The position numbers were made by a program, and so were the translations under genes. Positions 62,395 through 64,000 of a DNA stretch of 64,000 nucleotides are shown here, piece after piece (position 1 is the stretch's first letter; each line of letters starts with the position of its first letter). Under the pieces are notes generated by a model. That model saw only the letters and a list, made by a program, of their open reading frames with translations. It did no database searches and was not told the DNA's origin. The DNA is from an uncultured Chloroflexota bacterium (GTDB taxonomy: Bacteria; Chloroflexota; Anaerolineae; Anaerolineales; Anaerolineaceae). The DNA lies in contig CADATZ010000013.1 in the NCBI GenBank assembly GCA_902791025.1, positions 1-64,000 on the forward strand, given 5' to 3'.

Positions 62395-62523
62395 TTGGTT
62401 TTGGGTGTTAGATGTTAGGTGTCAGGTATTAGGTTTTGGGTGTTAGGTGTTAGGTATTAGGTATTAGGTATTAGGTGTTGGTGTTAGATAAATCTATCTC
62501 CTATTTCCTATCTCCTATTCCCT
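62395..62523. repeat. Opposed 7-bp-period repeats (TAGGTAT and CTATCTC units)
   Basis: About 12 units of TTAGGTG/TTAGGTA type (62400-62485) are followed by CTATCTCCTATTTCCTATCTCCTATTCCCT (62493-62522), a partly complementary array. The right arm runs into the stop end of the acyl-CoA synthetase gene. Confidence 0.75.
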
Positions 62524-64000
62524 CTTAAAATACTCCGATTGATCTTTCCGCTTTCTGTGTGCGGGATGGTATTGACGATGTAAAAATGCTTGGGAATGGC
62601 ATAGGAGGAGACACCGCTGTTGACAGCAGATTTAAGTGTGGACTCCAGCTGACGGGACCATTCCTGCCCTTCCGAGAGCACAAGATAGGCTGCCGGGACT
62701 TCAAAGCTCAGTTCATCCGGTTCAGCGACAACTGCAGCTTCCGCGACCGCCGGATTGGCCGTCAGGACCTGTTCAACTTCCACCGGTCCCACCAGATGCC
62801 CGGATGTATTGATCACGTCATCCTCCCGGCCTTCAAAATGCAGATATCCCTCTTCATTGATTTCTGTGAGGTCACCGGTCTCATAGATCCCGTTCTTGAT
62901 TTTCTGATCGGAAGCCTCCGGCATATTGTAATATCCTTTGAACATGGAAGAAAAACCGGCTTTCAGAAGGAGCTTGTTAGTGTCAGATTGGATGATTTCC
63001 GTGTCATCAACAGCTTTTCCCATCCAGCCCGGGATGATCTTCTGCTCCGGCTGGTTGGCAATGCGGATCGTCCCGCATTCTGTCTGGAACCAGGTGTCAT
63101 AAACGGGCTGTGAGAAAGTTTCCTCCCCCCAATGATAAACGGTTGCTCCCAACGGTTCACCGATGCTGTAGATCTGATTCAATGCGGAAAAGTCAAATCC
63201 TTCAAAAAAGGCAGATTCTTCCCGCATCAGCGCACGCAGCGCGGTCGGTGCGGTGTACCACAGGCTGACCTTTTGATCCTGCAGGATCGGCATCCAGCGT
63301 TTGGCGTGGAAATTTCCCTCATATTGGATGGATGGAATACCGCAGAGCATCGGTCCGAGGAGCCCGTAGACAGTCCCTGTGATCCAGGCAGGATGAGCGG
63401 TGCACCAGTAAATATCATCCTGCCTGGCATGCAGCACATCCTTCATGCTGCGGACGAGAGCATCAGCGATGCCATGGCGATGCAGAACCGGCTTCGGTGT
63501 TCCGGTTGTCCCGGAGGTGAAGACGATAAAGGCATCGTCATCCGGTTCGATTTCTGCGGTTTGCGTGAGAGGGAGTTCTGCCTCTTCATCCCAGGTGAGA
63601 TACAGAGGGTCTGTATAAACCTTTCCTGCGAGAATAACTTTCTTTAAGGTTTTCGGAAGATTAACAAATTTTAAGGTTCTTTCCGGATCGATATCGGTTA
63701 CCAATATATTGGTGTCAGCTGCCTTTAGACGAACTTCCAGCCCGCCGGCGCCAAGTCCCGGAAAGAGTATGCAGGGGACGGCACCGAGCTTCAGAGCTCC
63801 CCAGAAAAAGGACCAGAGCGGTTCAGTTTCCCGCAGAGAGATCAGCACACGGTCACCCTTTTCACAGCCGCAGTTCCTCAGACATTCTGCTGCCCGGGAA
63901 GATTTCCCATCCAGAGTCTGCAAATCGTAGGATACGGAATTCAGCCGGGAATCGACAACAGTCAGCAAAGTCTTCCCGGGCTGAGACGTTTTTAATTGAT
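62508..64000 (-). CDS. AMP-forming acetyl/acyl-CoA synthetase (AcsA-like), 5' part outside
   Basis: At least 496 codons are seen. The frame stays open to the window end, so the true start is beyond 64000; the TTG at 63968 is unlikely. AMP-binding motifs: FTSGTTGTPKPVLH (phosphate loop), YDTWFQTECG, YETGDL, GREDDVINTSG and the C-terminal ESGKINRSIL with the catalytic Lys. It activates a carboxylate with ATP and CoA, probably acetate or a short acyl acid. The sequence lacks about 60-80 residues compared with usual length. Confidence 0.85.
   Translation of the reverse strand, partial: QLKTSQPGKTLLTVVDSRLNSVSYDLQTLDGKSSRAAECLRNCGCEKGDRVLISLRETEPLWSFFWGALKLGAVPCILFPGLGAGGLEVRLKAADTNILVTDIDPERTLKFVNLPKTLKKVILAGKVYTDPLYLTWDEEAELPLTQTAEIEPDDDAFIVFTSGTTGTPKPVLHRHGIADALVRSMKDVLHARQDDIYWCTAHPAWITGTVYGLLGPMLCGIPSIQYEGNFHAKRWMPILQDQKVSLWYTAPTALRALMREESAFFEGFDFSALNQIYSIGEPLGATVYHWGEETFSQPVYDTWFQTECGTIRIANQPEQKIIPGWMGKAVDDTEIIQSDTNKLLLKAGFSSMFKGYYNMPEASDQKIKNGIYETGDLTEINEEGYLHFEGREDDVINTSGHLVGPVEVEQVLTANPAVAEAAVVAEPDELSFEVPAAYLVLSEGQEWSRQLESTLKSAVNSGVSSYAIPKHFYIVNTIPHTESGKINRSILRGNRR

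Overview
The window is a bacterial chromosomal segment of roughly balanced base composition, densely coded on both strands. It has no rRNA, tRNA or CRISPR array that I could find. The host cannot be named with certainty. I lean towards an anaerobic Chloroflexota (Anaerolineae-like) bacterium: one protein carries an LPxTGF motif just before a fused sortase domain, there is a lipoprotein with a Thr/Pro (PTPT) linker and an NBR1-like domain, and there is an FmdB zinc ribbon and a CrtI-like oxidoreductase next to a methyltransferase-like gene. Several other families (DUF6273, the BMP/PnrA transporter, the anti-sigma/STAS pair, Rpn nucleases, DUF4143 ATPases) are also common in gut and rumen Bacillota, so that remains the main alternative.

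Layout. 1-3.9 kb: the end of an unknown gene, then the trio VTC polyphosphate polymerase / DUF4956 membrane protein / Cthe_2159-like carbohydrate-binding protein (minus strand). 4.2-7 kb: a proline-iminopeptidase-like hydrolase, a repeat-rich gap, and an AAA ATPase of the DUF4143 type preceded by four phased palindromic repeats. 7.1-14.3 kb: nucleotide-sugar genes (two SDR enzymes and a sugar nucleotidyltransferase), a GT39-like membrane protein, decayed sequence, and a secreted esterase. 14.5-18 kb: a secreted 5'-nucleotidase, an Rpn-family nuclease, and a gene-poor repeat region. 18.4-24 kb: a cohesin-sortase fusion followed by a 1455-residue secreted protein with an N-terminal dockerin, BspA-like repeats and a C-terminal caspase/legumain-like peptidase. 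24-27 kb: an Rpn pseudogene, a second DUF4143 ATPase bracketed by related palindromes, and an Rpn relic. 26.9-32.5 kb: deoD, an Mrp-type Fe-S ATPase, a coupled DnaJ/RNase J operon, and an MBL hydrolase. 32.7-37.7 kb: two divergent secreted DUF6273 proteins. 37.9-43.3 kb: a pseudo-PBP/rhomboid/guanylate kinase group, FmdB, and an anti-sigma/STAS pair. 43.4-51 kb: an ACP/MBOAT/SGNH acyl-transfer operon, two unknown small genes, and a DUF4062 STAND NTPase. 51-56 kb: a complete BMP/PnrA-type ABC transporter. 56-64 kb: asnS, a lipoprotein, a methyltransferase-like protein, a CrtI-like oxidoreductase, a SlyD-like isomerase, a UDP-sugar epimerase, and an acyl-CoA synthetase cut by the window end.

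Much of the window concerns the cell surface: secreted binding proteins, sortase, cohesin/dockerin, O-acylation genes and nucleotide-sugar genes. The most interesting unit is the cohesin-sortase gene followed by a dockerin-peptidase gene. Both protein families are known. The combination suggests a sortase that could be held to a dockerin-bearing surface protease, but that is inference.

The intergenic spaces are unusual. A ~100-bp nested palindromic repeat recurs at least ten times. Many gaps contain 7-bp-period repeats whose unit differs from locus to locus. Each DUF4143 ATPase gene has its own palindromic upstream element.
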